From NCBI GenBank assembly GCA_018136815.1, contig CM030932.1, forward strand, positions 4,029,790 to 4,093,789: a DNA stretch of 64,000 nt, written 5' to 3'. This DNA comes from Isochrysis galbana (Eukaryota > Haptophyta > Isochrysidales > Isochrysidaceae). The translations under genes were made by a program, and so were the position numbers. The notes below the pieces were generated by a model that saw nothing but the letters and a program-made list of their open reading frames with translations, was not told the origin of the DNA and made no database searches. Positions 20,205 through 29,369 of the stretch are shown here, in pieces. The number at the start of each line of letters is the position of its first letter. Positions within the stretch are counted from its first letter, which is position 1.

Positions 20205-22209
20205 ATGGACGGCGCGGCCGCGCTGCTGCTCACGCTGAGCAGCGCGGCGTTCTCGGCGCTCTCGTCTCCCGCTCTTTGCCCTCAGCCGCTCGCGCCGGAA
20301 ACGCGGGGCTCGCGCTGCGTGTGGAGTCGGCAGAGGCCTATCACAATGACTTTTGATCCGCTTGGGTGGCTAAAGGGCCGTCTGGGCAAGCAGAAGGAGC
20401 CCCAGCCCTTTGATATGAGCAGCCGGCCGGAGCGGATCATCCTTGTCCGCCACGGCCAGTCGGATGGCAACGCCAACCGGCGGGCGTACGAGCGGACACC
20501 AGACTCGCAGATCGCGCTAACTGACGTTGGGTATGCCCAGGGCGTCGTTGCGGGCTTGCAGATCCGCAAGCTCGTCGGCAACGAGTCTGTCCGCTTCTAC
20601 TACTCGCCCTATTTGCGTGCTCGACAAACGCTCCTTGCCGTGCTGAAGGCCTTTGATTCGCAGACGGTTGAATTGAGCACCGAGCCGAGGCTGCGCGAGC
20701 AGGACTTCGGTAAGGCCTTGCTCACCCTGGCTTTCTAACCCGCCCTAAGCAGCATCGGCACCCAGTCGCTGCGCATGTGAAGCTTGGTCTAGCACAGCTG
20801 CCCTGCTTCTTTAGCTCACTGATGCTTGTGGGCCCGCCTGGCACCATGTGCCACTCCGCAGGCAACTTCCAGGACGCGAGCCGGATGGAGAAGGTCTTCA
20901 AAGAGCGTCAAAAGTTTGGGCGCTTTTATTACCGCTTCCCCAACGGCGAGGCCGGCACAGATGTGTATGATCGAATGGCATCGTTCATCACCTACATGTT
21001 TCGTACGATGAACTCCGAATCAGATTACTTTCGAGGGCCCCAGACCGGTCCGCCGCCGAGGAACTACGTGCTGGTGAGGCGAAGCGTACACGCCCAGAGC
21101 AATCATGGACTACTCGAGGCCAATGCACTCGCGTCATACGCGCTGGGCGTAGAGCAACGGAGGGGCCTATTATCGCCCACGGCCATCTCATTTCCTACTC
21201 TCAGATTACACACGGTCTCCTCATGCGTATCTTCTGCATGTGTTATTTTCGGTGGACGGTCAGCGAGTTCGAGCAGGTGTGGAACCCTTCCAATTGCGAG
21301 ATCTGGGTGCTGCAAAAGATATCGGGAAAGCTCACGTATGAGCTAGTCGGGCGATGGAGAGCCTCCCCTTATGGCGGGGTCTTCACGGACATCACATTTG
21401 GTGCGCGTTGCAAAGCCCCTCCCCCTCCCCACGCGAAGCCTCGTGTGCGTCATTGAGCACACCACCACCTGCAGTCGGCCAACGGGCAATTGAGTCTTCT
21501 CTGGACTCAGCAGCCACCGGTGGTCGCACGCTCGGGCCTGGCGGCGAACTCTCTGTCGGGTTACATCGGCCCGCCCTAACTGCTACTTCGCAAAGCTTCT
21601 TGATGAACTTTTGCCCATCTAATTTTTGTGGCACCTATACCTCCTTCCGATTTTTGTCGCACCTATGTCTCCGTCTACCTGCAGCGCACACTTTCTCATT
21701 GCTTAGCGTCTCTCGGCGTTGCACGTGCAGGGAAAGATCGCAAGGAGAAGGTACCTGAGCATATGAAGCGTCCGCTTGCAACACGGGCTGTCACCCCCGG
21801 CACTCCCGACGCGCTGGATAGCCCGGAGCTCGAGCATCTTCGAGATTTACCGCTTCCCAAGGCAGGAGATCAACGTGAGGGCGAGTCGGGCCGGAGCTCA
21901 TCGGTTCGCCGCCGAAAGAGTCCCAGCATAGGCCGGGGCGACGAGGTGCTGAAGTATTGGCTTGGGGATCAAGTTATTGACGGCTCGAGCAGCGGGGATG
22001 AGAGCAAGAAAAGCATCAAGAGTAGCGATGTTCGGGAAACCCTATTTGAGGGTGATATCCAGAACAAGGAAGGCTTTGCGACAAGAGGCCAGGACGGCGT
22101 GCCTGAAGGTGGAGACCACGCAGCTCACGTTAAGCCTAGCACGGCGGCCAACTCGTCAGCCTCATCGGCTCGGTCGCCTTTGCCAACTACTAGCGATGCG
22201 GAGGGGTAA
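20205..22209 (+). CDS. Histidine phosphatase superfamily protein (phosphoglycerate-mutase-like), four exons
   Basis: Exons 20205-20709, 20862-21073, 21205-21400 and 21731-22209 keep frame across three GT-AG introns (phases 1, 0, 1) and give 463 residues. The catalytic RHG motif is at residues 82-84 (IILVRHGQSDGNANRR), the second-half His is at 242 (VLITHGLLMRIF), and FRWTVSEFEQVWNPSNCEIW follows, as in plant and algal DET1-like broad-range phosphatases. YYSPYLRARQTL supplies the conserved Arg loop. Residues 1-30 are hydrophobic and may be a signal or transit peptide; an internal Met at 48 is the alternative start. The C-terminal ~150 residues are charged, Ser-rich and probably disordered. The enzyme likely removes phosphate through a phosphohistidine intermediate; the substrate is unknown. 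Confidence 0.88.
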
Positions 22210-23156
22210 TTCCTCAATCTCCTTGTGTTATGATCGCAAGCTGCGCGCACAAACCGGGCCACGTCCTGTATGGCGTCTGCACCGGTGAGTATGGTGCTGC
22301 TCGAAGAAGGGGAGAACGATCCGTTTCACGGTCTTGTTGTCCTTGGTTGGTCCACATCCACGAGACGGGCTTCGGCTGCACGGTTCACGGCGGCGGCGCG
22401 GGCCGTATGAAGGCAGGAGGAGAGAGCACACGCCCTCCCGTCGCTGATCTGCCCCAAAAGCAAATTGTTGGTGGCGGAGGTGACAGTGATAGTGACAGGT
22501 GATGTGATGCGTGATGCCAACCTCATCGCCAACAGCAGTCGCGGTTGGCACGCACGACCCCTGAGTTGAGGAAAAGTTCTTGGCCCCGCGGGCGGCGGTT
22601 CGCCCGCCCTGCGTGACTTCCCTCGGCGGGGACTTCCTCCCCTCGTCTCTTCCCGGTCCCGCATGCTTTCCCGTCCGATGGCTCCCCTGTTCTTCACTTC
22701 ACTGTCCTCTTTTCTCTCTGCCCCGCTCCCGTTCCCGGTTCCTTTCTTTGTGTGACTGGCAAGGATGAGCCATGCCAGGTTGTGACTGTGGCTGTGAAGG
22801 CGCGTGACATCGAAAGTCCCGGGGTACCACAAGCTTACGGTTACGGGGGAAATATGGCATTCCCGTTGGGGGTCGGGGCAAAGTTTTCCGCCGCGATGGC
22901 GGTTGCTTTATTTTTATTTTATTTGAAAGGCGGCTCTTGATGCATTCATCATTCATCCGGTACCACAATTTCAGGGGTGAGGGCGGCGCAGAGTGGGCGA
23001 TGGCGATGGTTTGGCCCTCGCCCTGCGCGCGCTAGAAAAAGCGAAGGCGCCAGTTTCACAAGTTCCCCAAGTGGCAAGTGGGTATTCCCTCCCCTCCACC
23101 TCCACCTCCACCTCCACGTTGTGGGGATTCCTTCCCCACATACACCGGGCATGCAC
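22210..23156. other. Intergenic region, no supported gene
   Basis: Short frames only. Nothing was recognised beyond local GC-skewed sequence. Confidence 0.5.
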
Positions 23157-23258
23157 CAACCGCGCACACCCCCATCGCGGGGTAGGGGCTCCATTGCCGT
23201 CGAGGGCTACGGACCACAAGACTAAGGTTCTACTCCCACAACAAGAAAAACTCTGAGG
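23157..23258 (+). repeat. Dispersed repeat R6 (about 100 bp), copy 1
   Basis: CCAACCGCGCACACCCCCAT ... GGGGCTCCATTGCCGTCGAG ... CACAACAAGAAAAACTCTGA. The same order occurs inverted at 41905-42000. The large transposon begins about 10 bp beyond it. Confidence 0.75.
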
Positions 23259-23261
23259 TGC

Positions 23262-23268
23262 CCATTAT
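23262..23268 (+). repeat. Target-site duplication, left copy (CCATTAT)
   Basis: It is identical to 28326-28332 and directly abuts the TIR. Confidence 0.85.
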
Positions 23269-24036
23269 TAGGGCGGTCAAACAGGGCTTTTTAAGTACTA
23301 ATATGGGGGGGGGGTGACATTTTTTGACCATTTTCCAAAGTCCACAACAAAACTCCCAGGGGGGCCACCTGCCGCCACGAAAATCTTCGCCAGAAAATGG
23401 TGCGATTCTCCTCCCCCCTCGCCCCTCCCTTGCACAAGCTCTGGGGCTCTACCGGTAAAGAACCGCGGCGCCCGCCGCGGGAGTGATAGACGTATTTTGA
23501 AACAGAGTATTCATCACACCGGATTCCTTATTGATCCGTCCCACTCGTCGGCCGCCCGAGATTGATCGCCTGCCTGCTGAAGGCAAGACGTCATCTGCGC
23601 AGCCCTCAGCGTACCTCATAGTGCGCGCACACGGCCCCCTAGGCCACACACGTACCCGCCCTGACCACCCCGACCCGCCCCTCGCAGGATTCGCCCTCGC
23701 CCGACGTTGCCACCGACTTCCAGCTTCTCAACGCTGGGGTCATCGACACCTGGCTCACGAGCGCCAGCGTCCAGGCCGTCCTCGCCGCGCTCCTGTGCTC
23801 GAGCCCCCCCAATCCGGCGTTGGTCGACGAGGCTCGTCCAGTGGGTGGCCTGAGTGTGGCCCACGCGACCGCGCTCCACGCCGCTGCGGAAGAATGGGCT
23901 CAAAATCTCGCCAGAGCGCACATACGCGCGTCTTGCGAGGCCACACCACCGGGAGCTGATGTTATATTCGCCCGGTGGGTGGAGGCCTTGACAGGCGGCG
24001 CAGGTACTCTGCAGGCGCTTCCGCAGGCGAGGAGCA

Positions 24037-24041
24037 CCGCC
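24037..24041 (+). repeat. Target-site duplication of the LTR element (CCGCC), left copy
   Basis: It repeats at 25569-25573, immediately outside the second LTR. Confidence 0.85.
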
Positions 24042-24772
24042 TGTGGAAATCAACGCCGCAGCTTGGATTGTAACGAGATGAGCGAGATGTAACGAGATGG
24101 CCTGATGGCCCGACGACGAGATGAACGAGATGGCCTTGATGGCCCGACGAGATGAACGAGATGGCCCTGGGGCCCGACGAGATGAACGAGATTTTCGGGT
24201 AACGGAACTGGACGAGGAGTTTCCCCACTAAGCTTGGTCGTAATGCGGTGAAACCGATTTTCGGAGACAAGCGGGAAACCGGGGCGGAAGGAACTGGCAA
24301 GGAAGCCGGCAGGAAGGCAGAGGAAATGTCTTGGCAAGGCGACGGAGGCAGGATTTTAACGGTAGACGGAGTGCAGAATTTTAACGGTAGGAAGGCAGGA
24401 TATTTTAACAGTAGGAAGAGGCAGGATTTCTAACGGTAGAAGAAGAGCGTGGAATTTAACTGTAGAAGAAGAGCGGAGAGGAGAAGGAGCGGGGCTCAAA
24501 CTGCAGAGCGCTCCGTCCGGACTCGAACTCGCGACCCAGAGCAAAAGGTTGGTGGAGGCGGTGGGTTGAACCACTATGCCACGCGAGAGTTTACGTAGCC
24601 ATAGGGCCGATGGGAAGGGCTGAGAACCGCCCTATATACTCTGGGTTTTTTTTCTCTTCTTTTTCTTCTTTTTCACACTTTTCTTCTTCTTTCTTCCTCT
24701 GTTCTTTTTACTGTTTACTGTTTTTCTTTTACTGTTATTTCTTTTTGCCTCTGAGACATCGCGAATGCGACA
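24042..24772 (+). mobile_element. LTR 1 of a compact LTR element (731 bp)
   Basis: It starts TGTGGAAATC and ends TGCGACA (the TG...CA rule of LTRs). It is identical by eye to 24838-25568. It contains a short run of degenerate repeats (GAGATGAACGAGATGGCC) near 24070-24195, a (GGCAGGATTTTAACGGTAGA)-type repeat at 24348-24440, a tRNA-like segment, and a T-rich tract near the end. Confidence 0.88.
24495..24592 (-). other. tRNA-like segment inside LTR 1
   Basis: On the minus strand TGGCATAGTGG (24581-24571) fits a Pol III A box, and GAGTTCGAGTCC (24530-24519) fits a B box, 40 nt apart as in tRNA genes. The flanking bases do not form good acceptor, D or T stems, so this is not a working tRNA gene; it resembles the head of a tRNA-derived SINE. 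The same segment recurs at 25291-25388 in LTR 2. Confidence 0.55.
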
Positions 24773-24837
24773 CCCCCCGACTTAATCACGAGCGTCCTCG
24801 CGAGCCTTCTGCAAGCGGAATCCTTATGTCTCTAAAT
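24773..24837 (+). other. 65-bp internal segment of the LTR element
   Basis: All that lies between the LTRs. It begins CCCCCCGACTTAATCACGAG. I see no primer-binding site starting TGG and no polypurine tract. Confidence 0.7.
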
Positions 24838-25568
24838 TGTGGAAATCAACGCCGCAGCTTGGATTGTAACGAGATGAGCGAGATGTAACGAGATGGCCTG
24901 ATGGCCCGACGACGAGATGAACGAGATGGCCTTGATGGCCCGACGAGATGAACGAGATGGCCCTGGGGCCCGACGAGATGAACGAGATTTTCGGGTAACG
25001 GAACTGGACGAGGAGTTTCCCCACTAAGCTTGGTCGTAATGCGGTGAAACCGATTTTCGGAGACAAGCGGGAAACCGGGGCGGAAGGAACTGGCAAGGAA
25101 GCCGGCAGGAAGGCAGAGGAAATGTCTTGGCAAGGCGACGGAGGCAGGATTTTAACGGTAGACGGAGTGCAGAATTTTAACGGTAGGAAGGCAGGATATT
25201 TTAACAGTAGGAAGAGGCAGGATTTCTAACGGTAGAAGAAGAGCGTGGAATTTAACTGTAGAAGAAGAGCGGAGAGGAGAAGGAGCGGGGCTCAAACTGC
25301 AGAGCGCTCCGTCCGGACTCGAACTCGCGACCCAGAGCAAAAGGTTGGTGGAGGCGGTGGGTTGAACCACTATGCCACGCGAGAGTTTACGTAGCCATAG
25401 GGCCGATGGGAAGGGCTGAGAACCGCCCTATATACTCTGGGTTTTTTTTCTCTTCTTTTTCTTCTTTTTCACACTTTTCTTCTTCTTTCTTCCTCTGTTC
25501 TTTTTACTGTTTACTGTTTTTCTTTTACTGTTATTTCTTTTTGCCTCTGAGACATCGCGAATGCGACA
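24838..25568 (+). mobile_element. LTR 2 of the compact LTR element (731 bp)
   Basis: It has the same sequence as LTR 1 at an offset of 796 bp, and is followed by the CCGCC duplication. The T-rich end reads into an open frame that fuses to the downstream transposase block, giving the artefactual long frame from 25406. Confidence 0.88.
25291..25388 (-). other. tRNA-like segment inside LTR 2
   Basis: Copy of the A-box/B-box segment of LTR 1 (B box 25326-25315, A box 25377-25367). Confidence 0.55.
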
Positions 25569-28325
25569 CCGCCACGAGGTCGCTGCTGGCAAGGGCGGCG
25601 CGCTACGCCAAGGCGCAGGCAAAGATCTTGTATCACTCGGAATACAAGGCGCGCAGGGCGCTCGCACGCGGAAATGACCCAGAGGTGGTCGCCCAGAAAA
25701 AGGCGGCGGAGCTGGCGAGGCTCTGGCAAGACTGGTCCAAGCCATTCGCCTCCTCCGGTTCCGGCGGCGGCGGCGACGGCGGCAGCGGAGGCGGCGGCGG
25801 CGGCGGTGGCGGCGGTGGCGGCGGTGGCGGCGGCGGCGGTGGTGGCGGCGGCGGTGGCGCCAGCCCACCTCCTGCGCCCCTCCCCCCGCGCGAAATGCGT
25901 TGGATTCTGGCCTGTGGCACGGCGTCTCCGGGCTCGCCATTTCGGGCGCTCGCCGGCGCCGCTCTACCGCTCACTATTATCTGTGAGTTCGTCGGCTGTG
26001 GCGCTCGCTCACATTGGGCACCGCGCCGGCAGCAGCCAGCGATTCGTGTGACGCAAGCGCTTCTCCGGCTGGAGATGCGGCGCAGCTCCCAGCTGCGCGA
26101 CGAGCTCGCGGCGCGAGAGGTCGCCATGGTGGCACTGGAGCGGAGCCAGCAGCAGGCGGCGCGGCATGCGACGGCGGCGGCGGCGGCACTTGAAGCCTCC
26201 TCGCCGGCGTGCGCGATTATCTATCAGGTATGCCACGCGCGGCCCACTGCCCTGCGATGCATGCACTCACGTAGAGCTCCACCACCGCACGCAGGTTGCC
26301 AAATATGTGGCGCTCTGCTCATCAAAGGGCTACGCGATCGGCGCGAAGTTCCGCGAGTGGATGGAGGCGAAGCTCGACGACATGGTCGACGCCTGCACCG
26401 ACGCTGTGCTCGGCAACGTCGAGGACCTCCTCGCCATCTGCGGCTCTCGGTCGTACGTCTTCTTCCTGAACGCCGCCGTCACCGAGCGCCTCCTCACGCA
26501 GGAGAACACGCTCCGCACCTTCCTCGAGGAGGAGGCGATGATGGCCGAGAAGGCGGGCGGCAAGCTCCGCGGCTCCATCCTCAAGGGCGCCTCCTCTCCC
26601 GAGATCATGGCAGCGGTGCGGGCGATGTCGATCCTCTCTGACACAGTGCTGTGGCCGCTTCTGCGCGCGATCAAGTTTGGACCGGAGCAGTGCGCGCTCG
26701 ACGTCCTCCCGGATGTCTGGCCCGCCGCGATCGACTTCTTTACGAAGGCGGCAGCCGATCCGCAGGCCGTCATCGATGGCCGCGTGCGGATCGACTTGGG
26801 TCCCCGCGCCCCGACGCTGCCCACGCTGACTCCCGGGCAAGAGAGGCGGAGCTGTCGGGCCGCCATCGACTCGGCTCGAATCAGAGAGAGGGCAGCCGGC
26901 GACGAGCTGGTCGGCAAGCTGCTCGCTGCGGCGTTCGAGGCGATGGTGCCGGCGACCAAGAACCACGCGGCCGAGTTCATCGCGCCCGACGGCAAGTTGT
27001 GCAAGGAGAAGATCACCCCGGAGCTCCGCGCCAAGTACGACGCGCTCCTCGCCACCAGCACCCCCGTTGAGCGCTTGCACGCCCTTGGCAAAGCAAGTGA
27101 CAAGGTGGCCGGCCAGCAGCGCGCCGACTCGCGCGCCGGCATCGCGTTGGGCAAGTTCAACCACCAAGATGTGTGGCTCGACTCGAAGGCGCCGACGGAG
27201 CTCGAGGCGGTATTGCGGGTAGCTTGGCGAGAGGCGCGGCTGGGGCGGCGGCTGACGATGAAGCAGCAGCGGATCAAGGCCGGCAAGATGAAAGAGCCGG
27301 CACGGGAGGAGAAGCTCAAGGGCAAGAGAGAGCGAGTGAATGCCAAGGCGGCGGAGGAAGCGCGCATTCGAGATGTTGTGTTGAAGCGCAAGTACTCCGA
27401 GTTGAAGGCTCTCGGCATCACCGAGCTACGCGACCAACTCAAGAACTACAGGATGGTCAAGAAGTACAGTGGCTTCCTGCTGACGATGCAGTCGCGATCT
27501 GACTACGTGCTCGCGGTGCAGCGGCTCATGGTGCAGGAGTTCGGCCTCGGCGCGAACGACCTTGTCGAGGGCGACTCTGGTCTCGAGGGACGCGGCCTGC
27601 GTCAGAAGCGAGTGCAGCGGCGGCCGGCGCAACCGAAGGTGCGGGGGCACTCGCCAGCCAAGCGCAAGCGTGATGCTCAAATCGTCTCCGCCTTTGGCTA
27701 CGAGTGGTATGACGACGAAATCTTCGAATTCGAGTCCATCATCGGGCGGATGGTCGTCGGAGATGATGATTGCGACGAGGCACCGGCGCGCGGCTGGCGC
27801 GATTGGCGTCGCTGGCGCGGCGGGTTCTGCTCACTCAATGTCCTGGCTGGCCCGGACACCGGGCTGATGGCGAAGAAAGCTTTCGCAGCGCGCCCGGGCG
27901 CACGCCTAACTCGGGCGCTCCGGGACCCCTCCGTTGGCGCGCTAGCGAGGGACGCGAGGGGGCGATTTGCGATGAGGCGGCGGCGGGCATGGGGGGCAGT
28001 AAGAGGCGCTCCTGGCAGCCTACGCGCATGGCTGTGGCTGTCCGAGGCACGCTGCGCCGGGTACGCGTCGATTAGCGGCCCGACGCTCGCCCGCGCTCGC
28101 GTCGGACGTCGGCCCTCCGCGATAGTGATTTCTGGCCAATTTGCGCGTTTTCTGGCTACGCATCGCTGTGGGGGCTACCGTGGGGGGTCTAGGGCCCAAA
28201 GGGCACCGGATATGTGCTAGTTACACCTATCCGGTCACCATATCCAAAAATCTCGTAATGAATCCTCAATCTTGACTTGGTCAATTTTCACCCTTAGAAG
28301 TTAAAATAGCTGTTTGACCGCCCTA

Positions 28326-28332
28326 CCATTAT
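28326..28332 (+). repeat. Target-site duplication, right copy (CCATTAT)
   Basis: It matches 23262-23268. Confidence 0.85.
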
Positions 28333-29251
28333 CCCAGTTACAATTCTTCTTCATTAGTCACTAGAGCTACTCTAGGGTACTCCTACTCGTAGAGTAGTAG
28401 AGTGTGGTCTGAGGTGTCAATGAGCTATTAGCTAGTGGGGTTGGCTAGGATATAACATTAATTATTTATTATCTACGCTCTACCCCCCCGCCCCCCCCCC
28501 CCGCCCGCCCCTTCTTCCCCTCTCTCTCGCCCCTCTCTCTCGCCCCGCTCGCTCGCGCCCGCGGCGCTCCCTCTCTCTCTCTCTCTCCTCCTCCTCGTCG
28601 CTCCCATCTCTCTTGAGTCTTGTCTCTCTTGGCTCTCGTTAGAAAGAAGAAGACGGACGGAGAGCGCAGATCTAGAGGAGCACGAAAGTAGATCCTCTCT
28701 ACTCTCTGATGATCATCCCGCCCCCACAGATGATTGTACTTTGACTTTCTTACCCCTTCCTCCCCCCTCTCCCTCCTCTCCTCCTTCTTTCCTCATTCTT
28801 TGTAGGAAAAGACGCGACGACCTCCTCCACTCCACTCTTCTCTTCTCCGTCTTAGTTTATTCCCTCTCTCACCCTTCCTCTTCTCATCTCTTCTCTTCTT
28901 CCCTTATTCCTCTTCTCTCTAGAGGATATATAGATTCCAAGGAAAAGAGCTGGGTCTACCAGTCTCTCCTCTTCATCCTCTCTCTTCTTAGATGTGAAAC
29001 TCTCTCTCTTCTTTCTCTTTCTCTCCTTCCGCTCGTTCTCTCCTTTCCACTCCAACTCTCTTATCACCGCTGTATTTTACCTAAACCACCTGCTGTTCTC
29101 TTCTCTTTCTGGTCGTCCCTTTGCCCCTCCCCCTCTCTCCCCCTCTCCAGAGAGCTTCTTAGACCCCTCCCGCGCGCGGCACGGCGCGCCCTCCCTCCCG
29201 CCTGCCCCCCCCCCCCCCCTCGTTCTCTCCTCGACTTTGCCTTTGCCGGGG
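28333..29251. other. Intergenic and 5' region of the PP2C gene, pyrimidine-rich
   Basis: Dominated by CT-rich sequence. At 28426-28470 it holds GCTAGTGGGGTTGGCTAGGA then TATAACATTA, which recurs inverted at 63107-63150. The frame 28741-29289 is a composition artefact apart from the first exon of PP2C. Confidence 0.6.
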
Positions 29252-29319
29252 ATGGTGAGCGCCACCGCGCCCGCAACGTCTGTGCATAAGACCACGCGCC
29301 TAGCGCCGTGCCACCGCGC

Positions 29320-29369
<50 letters not shown>

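Larger units (their letters stand above)
23688..28220 (+). pseudogene. Presumed transposase ORF of the 5-kb transposon, disrupted by an LTR element
   Basis: Coding blocks are 23688-24041, 25574-26227 and 26295-28220 at most. The first block follows an acceptor (CTCGCAG) and reads VATDFQLLNAGVIDTWLTSA, with later HAAAEEWAQNLARAHIRAS. The LTR element plus one duplication copy (24042-25573) separates it from TRSLLARAARYAKAQAKIL, which is in frame if that stretch is removed. A Gly run (GGC)n follows at 25763-25860, then a phase-0 67-nt intron (26228-26294). The third block has AKFREWMEAKLDDMVDACTD, TSTPVERLHALGKASDK (cf. the hAT-type C-terminal T-x-x-P-x-E-R motif, by analogy only), a Lys/Arg-rich region and FGYEWYDDEIFEFESIIGR. 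Residues after about 27780 become low-complexity and may not be coding. The catalytic acidic residues are not identified. Confidence 0.6.
23269..28325 (+). mobile_element. 5057-bp DNA transposon with TIRs TAGGGCGGTCAAACAG, uncharacterised superfamily
   Basis: The left end is TAGGGCGGTCAAACAGGGCT then TTTTAA; the right end is the inverse, TTAAAATAGCTGTTTGACCG then CCCTA. Both are flanked by CCATTAT (7 bp). The element spans one long spliced coding region on the plus strand, which is interrupted by an LTR insertion at 24042-25568. Relatives are a left-end piece at 51486-51734 (inverted), a decayed left end at 37749-37850, and a right-end piece at 19440-19602. The 7-bp duplication is close to the 8 bp of hAT or KDZ-type elements but matches neither exactly. 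Confidence 0.85.

Noticed and set aside
24495-24592. Functional tRNA gene
   Set aside because: A and B boxes are present, but the acceptor and T stems do not pair, and it is duplicated inside LTRs.
25406-26641. 411-codon ORF starting in the LTR
   Set aside because: An accidental fusion of LTR sequence with the interrupted transposase block; its end also reads through an intron.
26322-27442. Two long minus-strand ORFs opposite the transposase
   Set aside because: They mirror the plus-strand codons; the plus strand has the intron, phase and repeat context.
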